Below are positions 59,937-64,000 of a DNA stretch of 64,000 bases, piece after piece. Position 1 is the stretch's first letter; each line of letters starts with the position of its first letter. Source of the stretch: Dryas octopetala (lineage: Eukaryota; Streptophyta; Magnoliopsida; Rosales; Rosaceae); the NCBI GenBank assembly GCA_963921425.1, contig OY992832.1, positions 33,003,475 through 33,067,474 on the forward strand. Reading direction: 5' to 3'. The translations under genes were made by a program, and so were the position numbers. The notes beneath the pieces were generated by a model. That model saw nothing but the letters and a program-made list of their open reading frames with translations, did not search any database and was not told where the DNA came from.

Positions 59937-62900
59937 TCACGAAACTCCATTTATCGGAGTTGACAGGTTCACCTTTTTGTTGCTGCTGCCAATCTGCTGC
60001 TTCTCTGTGGTTGCAACTGCTGACTTCCCACTCACTTGCTCTTCAGCCTGTCCTCCGGGATGTGATCTTCCGCTCCCATGTACAAGATCTTTGATGGTTG
60101 ATATTAGTTCAGTATCCTTATTCAAAGCCTCCACTGTCACATGTACGCCTGAGTTTTGCCATACCAAAATGAAATCATCAATTCAAAATGCATTTTTTGG
60201 CATCTTTGAAACATGAGAACAGCTCGCATACAAACAAGAAAAAGCAAAGCAAAGCCAACTTAGTCAACTGAATCTTGAAAATCATAATCTTCACATACGG
60301 TATCTCCAATAGTGCTTCGGATTTGTGGGGTCATTGATTGTCTCCTCTTTTGCAGGTCGTGTCATGTATTCTTCTTTCAACACTAACAAATCCTAATCAT
60401 TGGAAAAAAAACGTAGAATTAATATACCCTAATGTACCAGTCTAAAAAACAAAATATTGTACCATCATATGCGGTACAAAATATAGTATAACATGTAATT
60501 GAATAGTATCCAAAAGCTCAAAATGTTTTATGTTGCACTTTCCTAGGTGTATCGTTTACAAATCGCCCCGATGTTCAGTCTCCAATTGAGAACATACAGA
60601 AACAGATTAAGACGTCCAATACAATACCTGAAGAGGGAAAATTGCCCACATCGATGGAGCTTCAACATGCTGCCTTATGATGAAATGCGCAATATCTGGA
60701 ACACAGCGATTAGGTGGCAACATGTCAGACCCCACCACACTCTTAAAATATCGCTGCCTTCTTTCTTCATCTTCTTCCCACCAAGCACGCAGGGTTGAGC
60801 AGTCATGGCATGACGGAGCACACACCTGAAATATATTCATGTGCATAAACCAATCTAACCACATTCCAAAGACAGAGATAAAGATCCCTCAATGTTGAAG
60901 TACATGCATTTGAACCATAAGACCAAAATACAGTATAGCAAATCTCATAAATTAATGCTCTATACAGCATTAGAAATATCAATTTTTATATCGTTAAAAA
61001 CCACAAGAGAGTGTATGGGTCCATTTTGCTTTTGGAGCTTTACTAGGTCAAGTTAGTATCTTCCACTGTCACTTTTTTTGGATTTCTAGCTCTTCTCAAT
61101 AGCACCCTTCTAGGAGAAGATCATGCCTTGAGATGCTATACAAAAAGCACATAATAGTAAAATGACGCAACTATCCATTTTTGTGAACAGCCTTGTGCAA
61201 GCCAATACAAATGACACATGATTACCATCATTATGAAGGCAATAAATTTGACACATGATCTTACTGTCATATAGCTGTATTGAGAAGGAATGTCAAACTC
61301 CAGACCAGGTTCGCTGGGCATTCGTTGAATGCGTAAACCTATTAATCCTAATTCCAGCATCACCTGCATCCAAATAACCAATCACAAAATCACCAACTTT
61401 AATCAAAATAAAAAATAAATAAGCATAAAGATGACCAAAGACCATTGGAATCAGGGTGGGGTTTATAGTGTTTATTAGGGTTGGGAATGGTTGAGCAAAC
61501 ATACAGGATGAACACAAGAAGGAATAAGTCCCAGATCTTCCCCACAGGCTAGCATATCTGATGAGTTCAGCAGAGCAGGCAGTGTTTTCAAAGCATTTTG
61601 CCGCCAAAGATTTTCTTGCCGATGGAAGTAGTAATCATAGTATAATCTTTTCAGAACATTCTTGCTGTACCACACAACAACTGCAATGAGATTCTATGTT
61701 GGAAGTAAATCAGCAGTAACCAAAAAGAAGGTATGGGGGGAGGGGGTGTAGGTATGGAAACATGGAAACAAACAGAAAACCAAATTATTCAAAAGTAACT
61801 ACAAGGAAAAAAGATTTTAGTCCTCATAACCAACTATTCTTCTCCATCAAGAGAACCACGACAAACTAAGCTAAAAATCATTTTCCTGATACCTAAATAA
61901 TTAAAATACCTGTGGTCATCCAAATCCTTAAAACTTGGAGTGTCCTCAAGATTGAAGCGAGGATAGAAGTTCCTTGGATTTTCCGGATCTCTTATAAGAA
62001 CTATATTCTGCATCAACAATTAAATAAAAAAAATTATGAACGAATTATTAATGGCAATCCATTTAAAATGCTTAGGACACAAAAAAAGCTTCCAGCATAT
62101 TGTGAAACTCTTTGATAAAAAATGTTACCTGCATAAGATCAAAGAGCTCACGCCGTATCTTGTCTTCTTCATTCTGAAACAAAGACCTTTCTTCAAATGA
62201 CTTCAGCTTGGAAGCAATTTTTTTCTCAGTGTTACAGTCCTCCTTAAACTGATAATCATGAATAGAAAAAGCAAAATAATTCAATGCAAGATTCCTTAGC
62301 CTACTATGACAGAAAAATACTAGAAGCAAAAGTACACATACGACTGATTCTGAAGCAATGGAAGAACAAATAAAAACTTCAAGATTAAAAAATAAATTTC
62401 ACCTCATAGTGGTTCTTCTGATATTCATTCAGAAAATTTAAGGCAATAAAAGTCCATGAATCTCCAAATTTATCCTGAAACAAGAAAGCAAAAATTAGAA
62501 AGGAAAAAAAAAAGACTTAGAAGGAAAATAAATGCACAGCAGGTAGTGTACAAAAGAAAAAAAGGTAAAATCAAAAAAGAATCAAAGGAAAGGAAAACTA
62601 ATTAGGAAAAATAAATTATAGATGACTAGGTAAACTCAGTAACCTGTAAAGATTGCTGTGGAATATATGGGTGAGTCAAGCGATCAAAGTCCCATATGCC
62701 CTCTCTTTCAAGTTCTTCCTAAAACAGAAGCATTACTTGTGATAATCAACTAAGAGAATCAAGAAATATTGCTTCTTGGTAACGGTCACAATGCTGTAGC
62801 CCTTGTTTTTATCTAGCCAAACTGATATTTTCATTAATAAAGTTACAAGTGTACCTGACTTAGAGGGATGGAAGGTCGAAATTTTCCAACAAGACCAGTC

Positions 62901-64000
62901 ATGGCATGCTCTGGAAGCTCCCAGATACGAAAGAACCCCAATATATGATCAATCCTGTAAGCTGTAAAGTATTTTGCCATCTGTCATATAAACATAGAAA
63001 AATTATGTTATCTTACATTAATATCAGGAAGATGGATGAAATCATACAATTCAAAAAAAAGGTACAACAAACATGGAACTATAGGGAAATCTATGATGCA
63101 AAAACCTGTGTCAAACGAGAACGCCACCACACATAGTTGTCTTTCGACATCTCCTCCCAATTGTAGGTAGGGAAACCCCAATTCTGCCCATTTTTATCAA
63201 AGTAATCTGGTGGAGCTCCAGTAGATGTGTTCATGCGAAACAAATTTGGATAGACCCAGGTATCTACGCTGTTTCTGTCAACGCCAATAGGTAGATCTCC
63301 TTTCAATATTACTCCTTTCTTTCTTGCATAATCTGCAGCTTCCAACAGCTGCAGTTCATGGAATCACCAAAGAATTCAATAATAAATGACTCCGTTCAAC
63401 ATGAAGTTCAGATGATACTTACAGCAAAGACTAAGAACTACTTACTTGTAGATGCAAATGAAATTGGATATAATAATGGAAGCAGACTATGCCATACTGA
63501 AAGCTGTCTTTTGAGACGAGTTTCTCTAGCTGCCAGAAAGAGAAAAGTTGTTGTTGGAGGTTTTAATCTCTATACAACTAGAACTCATATTTTTAACCGA
63601 CATGAATATGAAAGGTAAATGAAAGGATGTAACATACAGTTTAATAAAAAACGTCCAAATCTAACAGAAAGAACTGAAAGGGTGATCACCTTTTCTTTTG
63701 AAAAATGGGAAAACCGGCCCCATTGGCTGTGATCTGAGGTTTCAAAGAAGTCCCGCAAAAAACAAAAGGCTGCATATGGTTTTAACCAATCCTATAACCA
63801 AAAATTAACAGGAGTCAGAGTAGCACATAAAGTTAAGAAGAAGCTGAAAATTTTGATAAAAGTGCAAATCAATGAACAATAAGACAGTTAAATTTTAAGG
63901 AAAAAAAATTTTGGGATTATTGCAATATTATTTTAATAGTCAGAGGAAGAGGGAAACTCTGTAAGACCTGATTCTCAGAAAAAAAATTCTGGAAGGAACT
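59937..64000 (-). CDS. DPE2: 4-alpha-glucanotransferase DPE2 (GH77), C-terminal 571 residues, partial
   Basis: Fourteen exons on the minus strand, all with GT-AG borders: 63968-64000 (runs off the window), 63690-63791, 63446-63529, 63106-63348, 62855-62980, 62644-62718, 62403-62474, 62129-62248, 61910-62007, 61505-61664, 61265-61363, 60628-60825, 60299-60392 and 59937-60148. Together they read 571 codons plus stop without interruption; the Arabidopsis protein is about 955 residues. Family blocks include KGDLPIGVDRNSVDTW, PPDYFDKNGQNWGFPTYNWE, the nucleophile Asp in YRIDHILGF, the acid/base Glu in CGEDLG, and APSCHDCSTLR. The N-terminal starch-binding domains are outside the window. DPE2 is the cytosolic enzyme that transfers a glucosyl unit from maltose to heteroglycan during night-time starch breakdown. 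The neighbouring PI4K gene, same strand, matches the Arabidopsis order. Confidence 0.95.

Overview
This window is nuclear DNA of a flowering plant, most likely a eudicot. The reasons are GT-AG spliced genes with close matches to known plant families, long AT-rich intergenic DNA, and a dense mix of plant transposons (PIF/Harbinger, Copia, hAT, Mutator-like, Helitron). I cannot assign a family or species from the sequence alone. Four host genes are recognised, all on the minus strand: a small basic intrinsic protein aquaporin (SIP1, three exons, 15381-21651), the cytokinesis syntaxin KNOLLE/SYP111 (35522-36451), a type II phosphatidylinositol 4-kinase gamma without ubiquitin-like domains (PI4KG1-like, 40461-42104, with 5' UTR exons up to about 43.7 kb), and the C-terminal 571 residues of the cytosolic 4-alpha-glucanotransferase DPE2 (59937 to the right edge, fourteen exons). 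From memory, DPE2 and PI4K gamma 1 are neighbours in Arabidopsis (At2g40840 and At2g40850). The order here would therefore be ancestral, spread apart by about 16 kb containing nested retrotransposons.

Layout. 1-2259: right part of a decayed PIF/Harbinger transposon. 2260-8990: nested repeat debris with a complete 708-bp hAT-type MITE (4720-5427) and a probable gypsy-type solo LTR ending at 8987. About 9-14.14 kb: Helitron remnant. 14.4-22.8 kb: the SIP1 gene, with a Mutator-like MITE and long CT/CA microsatellites in its 5-kb second intron and another MITE in its upstream region. 22825-27853: a full-length Harbinger element with TAA target duplications. 27.9-31.1 kb: SINE-like fragment and an internally deleted Copia remnant. 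32422-33619: Mutator-like MITE with a 9-bp target duplication. 35.5-36.8 kb: KNOLLE with mitosis-type promoter elements. 39195-39606: long foldback. 40.4-43.7 kb: PI4K. 44.1 kb: Harbinger-related fragment. 46590-57740: a Copia element (A) interrupted by a second, complete but coding-dead Copia element (B, 51206-56762). 57783-58187: another Mutator-like MITE. 59.9-64 kb: DPE2.

The most unusual item is the 5029-bp Harbinger element. Besides the two usual genes (a Myb/NAM-associated ORF1 and a DDE transposase) it carries a third co-oriented gene with its own TATA box. That gene encodes a small protein with three 15-residue, four-cysteine modules that I do not recognise. Both the transposase and the third gene are interrupted by one in-frame stop each, while ORF1 is open. 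The copy looks recently mobile but probably unable to move by itself.
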